DNA of 64,000 nucleotides from Actinobacillus sp. GTDB taxonomy: Bacteria; Pseudomonadota; Gammaproteobacteria; Enterobacterales; Pasteurellaceae. Made by a program: the position numbers and the translations under genes. The notes beneath the pieces were generated by a model, which saw only the letters and a program-made list of their open reading frames with translations, was not told where the DNA came from and searched no databases. The stretch lies in the NCBI GenBank assembly GCA_020026155.1, contig JAHHQX010000008.1, positions 1 through 64,000 of the forward strand, written 5' to 3'. The first letter of the stretch is position 1, and every line of letters begins with the position of its first letter. Shown here in pieces: positions 45,619 through 54,480 of the stretch.

Positions 45619-46362
45619 ATGAACTTTATGAATAATCCATTACTTTTACATACGATTGCGATCATCCATACGCCATACAAAGAAAAATTCGCTGTACCTA
45701 GACAGCCTGATTTAGTGGCAGATGGGAAGGGGAGGATAGAATTATTGTCTCCTTATAACACGCCTGAAGCAGTACGTGGTTTAGAAGAATTTTCTCATCT
45801 TTGGCTCATTTTTCAATTTAACCAAATTGAAACAGGTAAATGGCAGTCGACGGTTAGACCTCCACGATTAGGGGGAAACAAGCGTGTGGGGGTATTTGCT
45901 TCCCGTGCCACTCATCGTCCAAATCCATTAGGACTATCGAAAGTCGCTTTAGAAAAAGTAGTTTGTGAACAAGGAAAGGTTTTTTTGGAAGTGGGAGCGG
46001 TAGATTTAGTTGATGGCACACCAATATTCGATATAAAACCTTATTTAGGGTATGCGGACAGTGAGCCAGATGCAAAATCTAGTTTTGCTCAGGAAAAGCC
46101 TCAACCTCGCTTAGAAGTAGTTTTTAGTGATTTAGCATTAAAACAAGCGCAAGTTATATCAGAAAAGATCCCGCATTTTATACGTTTTATTGGTGATGTG
46201 CTTGCTCAGGATCCGCGTCCAGCTTATCAAAAAAATAAAGGGAATATGCGAATTTACGGCGTGCATCTTTATGATTTCAATGTGCGTTGGCAAGTAATTC
46301 TACAAGAGACGCCCCAAGAATCGAAAGAATTTATTAAGATTATAAGCATTGATCCTAAATGA
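45619..46362 (+). CDS. trmO: tRNA t6A37 N6-methyltransferase (TrmO/TsaA family)
   Basis: A 247-residue SAM-dependent methyltransferase that turns t6A37 into m6t6A37 in threonine tRNAs. It has the TrmO-type beta-barrel: HTPYKEKFAVPRQP, EFSHLWLIFQFNQ, RPPRLGG, GVFASRATHRPNPLGLS and DLVDGTPIFDIKPYLGYAD. Length is near E. coli YaeB (235). A second ATG three codons in is an equally good start; neither has a strong ribosome site. Single gene between the TPS locus and rne, ended by a terminator shared with rne. Confidence 0.92.
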   Translation: MNFMNNPLLLHTIAIIHTPYKEKFAVPRQPDLVADGKGRIELLSPYNTPEAVRGLEEFSHLWLIFQFNQIETGKWQSTVRPPRLGGNKRVGVFASRATHRPNPLGLSKVALEKVVCEQGKVFLEVGAVDLVDGTPIFDIKPYLGYADSEPDAKSSFAQEKPQPRLEVVFSDLALKQAQVISEKIPHFIRFIGDVLAQDPRPAYQKNKGNMRIYGVHLYDFNVRWQVILQETPQESKEFIKIISIDPK

Positions 46363-46375
46363 GAATCGGAAAATA

Positions 46376-46403
46376 AAAAAATCCAGCCAGAGCTGGATTT
46401 TTT
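46376..46403. terminator. Bidirectional terminator between trmO and rne
   Basis: ATCCAGC/GCTGGAT (7 bp, CAGA loop) is flanked by A5 or more on the left and T6 on the right, and lies just after the stops of two converging genes. Confidence 0.9.
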
Positions 46404-46420
46404 ATTAGGTGTGATAGGTA

Positions 46421-49400
46421 TTATTCTGTGTAGGCTGCAAGAGTCGGTTCTGCATGAATGTGACTCGTTGCACCCTGATGTCCCGCATTTCCTTTACCAT
46501 TAAAGTGATAACGCGAATTTTGCCAAATTTGAATTGGCTCAACAGCATGCGTTTCTTCCACAGCAACCGCTTGGGTAGGAACAGACGCAGTATGTGTTAC
46601 TGCCGAGAATGTTCCTACACGACCATCAAATTGATAATGAGATTGGTAGGATTCCATTTCCAAATGAGCATTTTCAATCGGCAGCGATTGTGCTATGCAT
46701 TGAGTAGGCTCACAGCTACTTAAACGATCTAGCGATTGTTGAATCTTTTTCTCTACCGCTTCGTTAGCTGGTTGTGCAATCATATTTTCAAATGGCGTTG
46801 CAGCTTGAGTTTTTTCTTCTGTCACAAGAAACGCTTCAGCAGGTTCTGGTAATTCAGTTTGCTGTGCTTGTTCTTTCGCAAGCAATTCATCCACTGACAT
46901 AAATGGCATCGCTGGTTGAGATTTCTTCGTGTTTACTGGTAAAACAGGCTGTTGTACCCATACTTTCCCCATCGCTAATTCAGGAGACGCAACACCACCC
47001 GAAATTGGCATCGGTGCTTTATTTTCATCTTGGCGACGGCGACGTGAGTTATTTAAACGAAGGTGTCGCGGTAAACGACGTTGACGATTATTTTTATTGC
47101 TGTTTTCTGCGGTTTCTTCATTTTCATGTTGAACATCTTTAGATGTATTTTGCATTAAAGCGATTTCATTGTCCGCCTGTTTAGTTAATGCATGAGAATG
47201 ATCGATAGGCGCATTTGATTTTTCTTCCTTAGGCATAGGATTACGTTCTTCAGCAGGCGTTGCTTTTGCCGTTACTTCTACCGGCACTTGTTTATTTGCT
47301 GCGTTACGCTGATTTTTCTTATGTTCAGAAAGGCGCACTTTTTTCGGTGCTGGGGCAACAGCTTGAATATCGGTTGCTTGAGCATCATGGGTTTCTACTG
47401 CGTTTTTAGCGGCAATTTCTTTTGTATTTTCAGGAGATTGCGGTGCAGCAGCTTTATTTACGCGAACTTTTTTATTAAGCTCACGACGAGCGCGACGTTC
47501 TTGTTTAACAACCGCTTCTTTCTCTTTTACTACTTTCGCTTTGGTCTCTGGAGTATTTTCCTGAGTAGCAGCAGTTTGTGGTTTATTTTCTTTGCGCGTT
47601 CTTACTTTACGTTCTTGGCGTTCGACTTTATCCGTATTTTCCGGACGGTCTACGCGTTGCGTATTGCAAGGTTCTTGACGACGACGTTGTGCGCGGTTTT
47701 CATTTGCACGTTTTGGTCGATTATTTTTACGCGTTTGTTTTTTCGCTGGTTGCTGCTTTTCTTCTTCCACAGCAAAGAAATTACGGATTGCTCGGAGGAA
47801 ACGACCAAATAATGACGGAGATTTTGTTTTCACTGGAGTTGGCGCAGGCGTATCAATAGCTAGACACACCGCTGCATTTTCAGCAGGGCTATCACTATTA
47901 CAATTAGTTGCAGCTTCAATTTGGCGTGAAACTAATGCTTCTTCTTGATCCGTCATTTCATCATTTTTTTCATGATATTTTGTTAAATGGTAGCTTAATA
48001 CATTAGATTCTTCACCATCGCGGATACGGAAAACATGGAAGTGTGGTGTTTCCATACTTTCATTTGGAACCACGATAATGGAAACATTATGACGCTGTTC
48101 AATTTTATGAATAGCTTTACGTTTTTCGTTAAGAAGATACGTTGCAATTTTAACAGGAACAATACAGTGAACTTGCTTCGTATTTTCTTTTAGCGCCTCT
48201 TCTTCGAGCAAACGTAAAATAGATAAAGAAAGAGATTCGTTGTCGCGAACTTTACCTGTGCCTTGGCAACGAGGACAGATATGAGAAGAAGAATCACCAA
48301 GCGATGCACTTAAGCGTTGGCGAGACATTTCTAATAAGCCGAAACGTGAGATACGACTGATTTGGATACGAGCACGATCTTGGCGAACAGCCTCACGCAT
48401 ACGATTTTCAACTTCGCGTTGGTTACGTACAGGTCCCATATCAATAAAATCAATGACAACTAAGCCACCTAGGTCACGTAAGCGTAATTGACGTGCAATT
48501 TCGTCCGCTGCTTCTAAGTTTGTATTTAACGCCGTTTCTTCGATATCACTACCTTTTGTTGCGCGTGCTGAGTTGATATCAATCGCAATTAAGGCTTCAG
48601 TTACATCAATAACAATAGAACCACCGGATGGTAAACGTACTTCACGTTGGAATGCGGATTCAATTTGAGATTCAATTTGATAATGGCTGAAAAGAGGAAC
48701 TTCGCCTTGATAAAGTTTTACACGGTTTAGAAAATCTGGACGGACAAGCTTGATATGATGCTTCGCTTTTTCAAAAACTTTCGGATTATCAATCAGAATT
48801 TCACCAATATCTCGGCGCAAGTAGTCGCGAATTGCACGGACGATAACATCACTTTCTTGATGAATGAGGAATGGAGCAGGGCGACTTTGTGCTGCTTGTT
48901 TAATGGCTTCCCAATGATGGAGAAGAACTTTTAGGTCCCATTGCAATTCTTCTGGCGATTTGCCAACACCTGCGGTTCTTACGATTAAACCAACACCTTC
49001 AGGTACGTCTAAGCAACTTAATGCTTCTTTTAATTCTGTGCGTTCGTCGCCTTCAATACGGCGAGAAATACCACCTGCTTTAGGATTATTTGGCATGATA
49101 ACCAAGTAGCTACCAGCAAGTGAAATAAATGTGGTAAGTGCTGCACCTTTATTTCCACGTTCTTCTTTGCTCACTTGTACAATGACTTCCTGACCTTCAG
49201 TGAGGACATCACGGATATTAGGGCGACCTTGATAAGTGTAATCTTTAGGGAAATATTCGCGGGCAATTTCTTTGAGAGGAAGGAAACCATGTCTTTCAGC
49301 ACCGTAATCTACGAAAGCTGCTTCTAAACTTGGTTCAACACGGGTAATTCTACCTTTATAAATATTGGCTTTTTTTTGTTCGTGGCTGGTGTTTTCAATA

Positions 49401-49483
49401 TCTAGATCAAATAAGCGTTGACCATCCACAAGCGCGACACGAAGCTCTTCTTTTTGTGTCGCGTTAATTAACATTCTTTTCAT
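46421..49483 (-). CDS. rne: Ribonuclease E
   Basis: A 1,020-residue endoribonuclease, core of the RNA degradosome. The N-terminal half (to about 520) is strongly conserved: S1 domain near residues 35-120, DNase I-like site with AIDINSARAT and VVIDFIDM, and the zinc-link CPRCQGTGK near residues 402-410. The C-terminal half is a disordered scaffold: an amphipathic membrane-binding helix LFGRFLRAIRNFF (about 552-565), Arg-rich RNA-binding stretches, a conserved ASPELAMGKVWVQQP segment and, at the end, PNPase-binding-like motifs. The last motif occurs twice (YQFDGRVGTFSAVTH and YHFNGKGNAGHQGATSH). A long leader upstream suggests autoregulation. Confidence 0.97.
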   Translation of the reverse strand: MKRMLINATQKEELRVALVDGQRLFDLDIENTSHEQKKANIYKGRITRVEPSLEAAFVDYGAERHGFLPLKEIAREYFPKDYTYQGRPNIRDVLTEGQEVIVQVSKEERGNKGAALTTFISLAGSYLVIMPNNPKAGGISRRIEGDERTELKEALSCLDVPEGVGLIVRTAGVGKSPEELQWDLKVLLHHWEAIKQAAQSRPAPFLIHQESDVIVRAIRDYLRRDIGEILIDNPKVFEKAKHHIKLVRPDFLNRVKLYQGEVPLFSHYQIESQIESAFQREVRLPSGGSIVIDVTEALIAIDINSARATKGSDIEETALNTNLEAADEIARQLRLRDLGGLVVIDFIDMGPVRNQREVENRMREAVRQDRARIQISRISRFGLLEMSRQRLSASLGDSSSHICPRCQGTGKVRDNESLSLSILRLLEEEALKENTKQVHCIVPVKIATYLLNEKRKAIHKIEQRHNVSIIVVPNESMETPHFHVFRIRDGEESNVLSYHLTKYHEKNDEMTDQEEALVSRQIEAATNCNSDSPAENAAVCLAIDTPAPTPVKTKSPSLFGRFLRAIRNFFAVEEEKQQPAKKQTRKNNRPKRANENRAQRRRQEPCNTQRVDRPENTDKVERQERKVRTRKENKPQTAATQENTPETKAKVVKEKEAVVKQERRARRELNKKVRVNKAAAPQSPENTKEIAAKNAVETHDAQATDIQAVAPAPKKVRLSEHKKNQRNAANKQVPVEVTAKATPAEERNPMPKEEKSNAPIDHSHALTKQADNEIALMQNTSKDVQHENEETAENSNKNNRQRRLPRHLRLNNSRRRRQDENKAPMPISGGVASPELAMGKVWVQQPVLPVNTKKSQPAMPFMSVDELLAKEQAQQTELPEPAEAFLVTEEKTQAATPFENMIAQPANEAVEKKIQQSLDRLSSCEPTQCIAQSLPIENAHLEMESYQSHYQFDGRVGTFSAVTHTASVPTQAVAVEETHAVEPIQIWQNSRYHFNGKGNAGHQGATSHIHAEPTLAAYTE

Positions 49484-49868
49484 TACATTTCTCTTTCTAA
49501 TTATGTAAATACTATGTCACAGCGGTACAGGGTTTTCGACCTCGTGTCTGTCGCAAAATGTCAATCTCTCGACTGTCAGTTGCTGGGTGCTTTAAAAACC
49601 ATTTTGAAGATTTATACGACAAATTCTTCATTAAAAGTATGGGTACGCTTCTGTGACTTGGAAAATTATTGATACTTCATGTCTTATGCCATTCGCTGCA
49701 TTAAAGGTACCAACAATAATATTAATATTTTGTGTTTATTATGAACACAAAAAACCGTTGTATTATCCACTTTCCGTGAAATTTTAGCAAGATAGCGGGA
49801 GATATTCCCCGCTAATCTTGTGGTTAAAAAAATAGAAAATTTTATGAAAATTGTGGCGTGATAAGTAG
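49484..49868 (-). promoter_or_regulatory. Long rne leader/intergenic region
   Basis: The 385 bases between corB and rne hold no gene. In E. coli a structured 5' leader of about 360 bases lets RNase E control its own mRNA. Here a hairpin GTCGA-GAGA-TTGAC with a GNRA loop lies at 49560-49573 (minus strand), close to the longer pairing GACAG/CTGTC. The far end holds one copy of the recurring 14-mer (49846-49859). Confidence 0.5.
49846..49859 (+). repeat. Copy of recurring intergenic motif
   Basis: GAAAATTGTGGCGT, preceded by TTTTAT, ten bases beyond the corB stop. Confidence 0.5.
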
Positions 49869-51167
49869 TTAAGCACACTTTTCAACTTTTGCTTGCTTCA
49901 CCATATTATCACCGACTTCTAGAATCGTAATTTTTAATCCTTCTATTTTAAATATCTGTCCTTTTTTAGGAATTTCTTCTAAATGTTCAATGATCCAACC
50001 ATTGAATGTTCTGACTTCTTCATTATCAAGATGCCAATGAAACATCTTATTTAAATCACGTAGGTTTGCACTCCCGTCAATGATAATAGAGCCATCTGAT
50101 TGACGTTCTACTTCCTCATCAATAGAAGGAGCAGTCGAAGTGGTAAATTCGCCGACAATTTCCTCTAAAATATCTTCAAGGGTGATAAGTCCTTTAATAT
50201 CACCATATTCATCAATGACCAGCCCTACGCGTTCCTTTTTCGTTCTAAAATTTAAAAGTTGGGTATTAAGTGGTGTTCCTTCAGGAATGAAATAAGGCTC
50301 ATCTGCCGCGCGAATTAGTGTTTCTTTACTAAATTCATTTTTGTCTAGCATTAAGCGGTAAGCTTCGCGGATACGGAGAATACCAATTACTTGCTCATCA
50401 AGGCTATCTTTATAAAGAACCACACGGCTATGAGCGGCATGGTTTAATTGGCGCATGATAGATTTCCAGTCGTCCTCAATATTGATCCCACCAATATCAT
50501 TGCGGGGTACCATAATATCATCTACTGTCACTTCTGCGAGATCAAGAATAGATAGCAACATTTGCTGGTGAGAGCCGGGGATATATTTACCTGATTGGGT
50601 CACAATAGAGCGTAATTCTTCGGCACTTAGTGAATGGTTCTTTGCTTCGTTTTTTAAGCCGAATAAACGCATTAAGCCTTTTATGATGAGATCCATCAAG
50701 AAAACAATTGGACTTAAAATTTTTGCTAGCGGAACGAGAAGATGGCTAGAAAAAAAAGCAACTTTTTCTGGATAAATTGCAGCAATAGTTTTTGGCAAAA
50801 TTTCAGAAAAAATGAGCATAAAAAAGGTTAAAACCCCAGTGGCAACTGCGACACCTAAATCGCCAGAAATACGCATCCCAATAATAGTGGTGATAGCAGA
50901 GGCAGAGATGTTAATGAGGTTGTTACAAATTAGGATAAGGCTTAAAAGACGATCGGTTTTATTTAATAATTTTTCGGCTTTTTGTGCGCCTTTATTGCCT
51001 TTTTCAGCAAGGAAACGCATGCGATAGCGATTGACAGAGAGTAATCCCGTTTCAGAACCTGAAAAATAGGCAGAAAGGATTAATAAAATGACTAGAATAA
51101 TAAATAGCGTACTAAGGGGAATACTGTCCAAAATAATATGATCCTGCGTAAGTGAACGTAAGGGCAA
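49869..51167 (-). CDS. corB: CorB/CorC-family membrane protein (DUF21-CBS-CorC)
   Basis: An inner-membrane protein of the HlyC/CorC family linked to Mg2+ (or Co2+) efflux and resistance. Up to 432 residues. Domains: DUF21 membrane part (about 10-190, with AYFSGSETGLLSVNRYR), a CBS pair (about 200-330, with VDDIMVPRNDI and GLVIDEYGDIKGLITLEDILEEIVGEF), then a CorC/HlyC C-terminal domain. It matches E. coli YfjD/CorB, which is also next to ffh; here the two are divergent. No ATG is near the expected start. TTG codons at 51167 or, better, at 51131 (AGGA ten bases upstream, giving the E. coli-like start) are the options. Confidence 0.92.
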   Translation of the reverse strand: MPLRSLTQDHIILDSIPLSTLFIILVILLILSAYFSGSETGLLSVNRYRMRFLAEKGNKGAQKAEKLLNKTDRLLSLILICNNLINISASAITTIIGMRISGDLGVAVATGVLTFFMLIFSEILPKTIAAIYPEKVAFFSSHLLVPLAKILSPIVFLMDLIIKGLMRLFGLKNEAKNHSLSAEELRSIVTQSGKYIPGSHQQMLLSILDLAEVTVDDIMVPRNDIGGINIEDDWKSIMRQLNHAAHSRVVLYKDSLDEQVIGILRIREAYRLMLDKNEFSKETLIRAADEPYFIPEGTPLNTQLLNFRTKKERVGLVIDEYGDIKGLITLEDILEEIVGEFTTSTAPSIDEEVERQSDGSIIIDGSANLRDLNKMFHWHLDNEEVRTFNGWIIEHLEEIPKKGQIFKIEGLKITILEVGDNMVKQAKVEKCA

Positions 51168-51431
51168 AATAAAATCAAAGGAAACTTTGCCCGCTAATTT
51201 TAAAAATTTAAAATGTGCGGATATTATACAATGATTAATTGATTTATTGGGGAAAATTTTTCTTTTTTTATTTTTATCTAGTTGTTATATGGATAAAAAA
51301 AGATATGAGAAAATTTGGATATCGTATCATCCTCTTCTTATGGAAGTTGCTTTTATTATTGCAACTAATGAAAAAAACTTTAACTTTTAGTATAATTAGA
51401 CGAAATTTTATTTGCGAATTTAGGATTCATT

Positions 51432-52829
51432 ATGTTTGAAAATTTATCAGATCGCCTTTCGCAGACCCTACGAAATATTACAGGGAAGGGGCGTTTAACC
51501 GAAGATAATATTAAAGATACCTTGCGTGAAGTACGCATGGCGTTATTAGAAGCGGATGTGGCACTTCCCGTTGTCCGTGAATTTATTAAACAAGTAAAAG
51601 AACAAGCAATTGGTGAAGAAGTTAATAAAAGCTTAACACCAGGGCAAGAATTTTTAAAAATCGTCCAACGCCAATTAGAAGTGGCAATGGGGGATGCAAA
51701 TGAAAGTTTGAATCTAGCTTGTCAGCCACCTGCTGTTATTCTTATGGCTGGTTTACAAGGGGCAGGTAAGACAACCAGTGTTGCAAAACTTGCAAAATTC
51801 TTACATGAGCGGGAAAAGAAAAAAGTACTTGTTGTTTCTGCTGACGTTTATCGTCCAGCTGCGATAAAGCAATTAGAAACATTAGCAAGTGAAGTGGGTG
51901 TTGATTTTTATCCATCTTCCACTCAACAAAGTCCAGTGGATATTGCAACATCTGCATTAAGTGATGCAAAACTTAAGTTCTATGATGTGTTGATTGTCGA
52001 TACCGCTGGGCGTTTACACGTTGATGAAGAAATGATGCAGGAAATTCAACAAGTTCATGCAGCACTAAATCCAATTGAAACGCTCTTCACGGTTGATGCG
52101 ATGACAGGGCAAGATGCAGCGAATACAGCGAAAGCCTTTAATGAAGCGTTACCATTAACAGGTGTGATTTTAACTAAAGTTGATGGGGATGCACGTGGAG
52201 GGGCTGCACTCTCTATTCGTCAAATTACGGGTAAACCGATTAAATTCCTCGGGGTTGGTGAAAAAACCGCAGCCTTAGAGCCGTTCCATCCGGATCGTGT
52301 CGCTTCTCGAATTTTAGGAATGGGCGATGTAATGTCGTTAATCGAAGACTTACAACGTACCGTGGATCAAGAAAAAGCAGAGAAATTAGCGAAGAAATTC
52401 AAACAAGGTGATGACTTTACCTTAGAAGATTTCCGTCAACAACTTATCGAAATGAAAAAAATGGGTGGTTTGACTTCGATGCTAGATAAGCTTCCGGGGA
52501 TGAAAAATTTACCAGACCATCTAAAAAATAAAGTAGATGACAAAATGTTTGCCAAGATGGAAGCGATGATTAATTCCATGACGCTGAAGGAACGTGCTTA
52601 TCCAGATATTATTAAAGCATCGCGTCGTCGCCGTATTGCGGAAGGCTCTGGTACCACCGTACAAGATGTAAATAAATTACTGAAACAATTCGGCGAAATG
52701 CAAAAAATGATGAAGAAAATGCGTAAAGGCGGTATGGCAAAAATGATGCGCAGTATGAAAGGCATGATGGGTGGACTCGGTGGTATGGGTGGTCTTGGTG
52801 GGCTGCCTGGCATCGGTCGTAAACGTTAA
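51432..52829 (+). CDS. ffh: Signal recognition particle protein Ffh
   Basis: The 465-residue GTPase that, with 4.5S RNA, delivers nascent membrane proteins to FtsY. N domain (1-90), G domain with P-loop GLQGAGKTTS near residue 106, DTAGR near 191 and TKVDGDARGG near 248, then a Met-rich M domain (about 325-440) ending in a Gly/Met-rich tail. Length near E. coli Ffh (453). The start has AGGA at six bases. psd follows after 23 bp with its own strong ribosome site, so the two may share a transcript. Divergent from corB. Confidence 0.97.
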   Translation: MFENLSDRLSQTLRNITGKGRLTEDNIKDTLREVRMALLEADVALPVVREFIKQVKEQAIGEEVNKSLTPGQEFLKIVQRQLEVAMGDANESLNLACQPPAVILMAGLQGAGKTTSVAKLAKFLHEREKKKVLVVSADVYRPAAIKQLETLASEVGVDFYPSSTQQSPVDIATSALSDAKLKFYDVLIVDTAGRLHVDEEMMQEIQQVHAALNPIETLFTVDAMTGQDAANTAKAFNEALPLTGVILTKVDGDARGGAALSIRQITGKPIKFLGVGEKTAALEPFHPDRVASRILGMGDVMSLIEDLQRTVDQEKAEKLAKKFKQGDDFTLEDFRQQLIEMKKMGGLTSMLDKLPGMKNLPDHLKNKVDDKMFAKMEAMINSMTLKERAYPDIIKASRRRRIAEGSGTTVQDVNKLLKQFGEMQKMMKKMRKGGMAKMMRSMKGMMGGLGGMGGLGGLPGIGRKR

Positions 52830-52852
52830 TCTGAATTAAGGAGCATTTTATA

Positions 52853-53743
52853 ATGTCAGCAACAAATAATTCTTTTAGACCAAGTTATTGGCAAAGACTT
52901 AAAGTGGCATTTCAATATGTTATGCCTCAGATTTATATGACCCGCGTTGCAGGTTATTTAGCCGAGAAAGAATGGGGTGGATTTACACATTTTGTAATTA
53001 AGCTTTTTGCAAAAAAATATAATGTAGATATGCAAGAGGCGGCAAAACCAAATTATGCAGATTACCCAACATTTAACACTTTCTTTACTCGAGAATTGAA
53101 GGAAGGTGCCCGTCCAATCGTAGAAGGTGATAAAAATCTCTGTTTACCAGCAGATGGACGTATTAGTGAATGTGGCAAAATTGAAGAAGATTTACTCATT
53201 CAGGCAAAAGGACACTATTTTTCTTTAGAAGATTTACTGGGTGGAAATAAAAATTTAGCAAAAACATTTGAAAATGGGATTTTTGCCACCACATATCTTT
53301 CACCGAGAGATTATCATCGTGTTCATATGCCTTGTGACGCGACATTACGCCAAATGACGTATGTACCAGGTGAATTATTTTCTGTGAATCCATTTTTAGC
53401 AGAACATGTTCCAAACCTTTTCGCGCGTAATGAACGAGTAATTTGTTTGTTTGATACAGAATTTGGACCTATGGTACAAATTCTTGTTGGTGCAACGATT
53501 ACTGCAAGCATGAAAACAGTATGGGCGGGTGTGATTAATCCACCTCGCTATAAACGCGTGGTTGATTGGTATTACGATGGCGATGAAGCGATTTCCCTTA
53601 AAAAAGGTCAAGAAATGGGAGCTTTCCAATTAGGGTCTACAGTAATTAACCTCTTTGTGAAAGACAGCGTAACATTAGCACCAGAATTGACGGTAGGGCA
53701 TCCTGTAAAAATGGGTGAATTACTTGGGACAATCGAGAAGTGA
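52853..53743 (+). CDS. psd: Phosphatidylserine decarboxylase proenzyme
   Basis: The genuine Psd (296 residues) that makes phosphatidylethanolamine at the inner membrane. The self-cleavage motif LGST is in GAFQLGSTVINLF near residue 261; the Ser becomes the pyruvoyl group of the short alpha chain. Catalytic Asp/His are in LPADGRISECG and YLSPRDYHRVHMP. AAGGAG precedes the start. Having this gene present makes it unlikely that the PsiD-like protein at 10802 is the cell's Psd. Lies between ffh and the FKBP gene. Confidence 0.96.
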   Translation: MSATNNSFRPSYWQRLKVAFQYVMPQIYMTRVAGYLAEKEWGGFTHFVIKLFAKKYNVDMQEAAKPNYADYPTFNTFFTRELKEGARPIVEGDKNLCLPADGRISECGKIEEDLLIQAKGHYFSLEDLLGGNKNLAKTFENGIFATTYLSPRDYHRVHMPCDATLRQMTYVPGELFSVNPFLAEHVPNLFARNERVICLFDTEFGPMVQILVGATITASMKTVWAGVINPPRYKRVVDWYYDGDEAISLKKGQEMGAFQLGSTVINLFVKDSVTLAPELTVGHPVKMGELLGTIEK

Positions 53744-53780
53744 TCTCAGATAAAAGTTTTTATTAACAGAGGAAAACAAA

Positions 53781-54413
53781 ATGACAGATAACATCTTTGA
53801 AAACGTAGATTTAAGCACCACCTCTGCAAAAGGTAGCTACGGTATTGGTTTACAAATTGGTCAACAATTATTAGAAAGTAAATTAGACATTACTCCAGCT
53901 GCTGTGGGTAAAGGTATTTACGATGTATTAACACATCAAGTACCAGCACTTGAACTTATGGACGTTCAAAACGCATTATTAGAATTACAAAAACAAGCAT
54001 CTGAAGTATTAAAAGCAGAAGCAGAAGCAGCGAAAAAAGAAGGTGAAAAATTCTTAGCTGAAAATGCAAAAAAAGATGGCGTGAAAGTAACTGATAGTGG
54101 TTTACAATACGAAGTATTAAAAGAAGGTAACGGTAAAGTTCCAACTAAAGATGATCATGTACGTGTTCATTATACTGGTAAATTACCTAACGGTACTGTA
54201 TTCGATAGCTCAGTACAACGTGGTCAACCAGCTGAATTCCCAGTAAGTGGTGTAATTCCAGGTTGGGTTGAAGCGTTAACCATGATGCCAGTTGGCTCTA
54301 AATGGAAACTTGTGATTCCTGCAGAATTAGCATACGGCGAACGTGGTGCAGGCGCTGCTATTCCACCAAATAGTCCATTAGAATTTGAAGTTGAATTATT
54401 AGATATTCTTTAA
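53781..54413 (+). CDS. fklB: FKBP-type peptidyl-prolyl isomerase (FklB/Mip-like)
   Basis: A 210-residue proline isomerase. N-terminal dimerisation domain (about 1-75, with SYGIGLQIGQQL), a long Ala/Glu/Lys-rich linker helix (about 65-100), then an FKBP domain (about 110-210) with VRVHYTGKLPNGTVFDSS, FPVSGVIPGWVEAL and PAELAYGERGAGAAIPPNSPLEF. No signal peptide, so probably cytoplasmic like E. coli FklB rather than periplasmic FkpA or surface Mip. Own strong terminator downstream. Confidence 0.93.
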   Translation: MTDNIFENVDLSTTSAKGSYGIGLQIGQQLLESKLDITPAAVGKGIYDVLTHQVPALELMDVQNALLELQKQASEVLKAEAEAAKKEGEKFLAENAKKDGVKVTDSGLQYEVLKEGNGKVPTKDDHVRVHYTGKLPNGTVFDSSVQRGQPAEFPVSGVIPGWVEALTMMPVGSKWKLVIPAELAYGERGAGAAIPPNSPLEFEVELLDIL

Positions 54414-54436
54414 TTTTTCTCTTTACATAATGCATG

Positions 54437-54463
54437 AAAGCCCGACGAATGTCGGGCTTTTTT
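54437..54463 (+). terminator. Terminator of the FKBP gene (and possibly polA)
   Basis: AAAGCCCGAC/GTCGGGCTTT (10 bp, GAAT loop) followed by T6; A-run on the left side may let it also end polA on the minus strand. Confidence 0.92.
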
Positions 54464-54480
54464 ATTTGCTAAATTATTAT

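Noticed and set aside
46454..47859. Plus-strand frames opposite rne
   Set aside because: Antisense to the low-complexity scaffold part of RNase E; no family features.
51239..51439. 66-residue frame before ffh
   Set aside because: Overlaps the ffh start, AT-rich, no ribosome site; looks like intergenic sequence.
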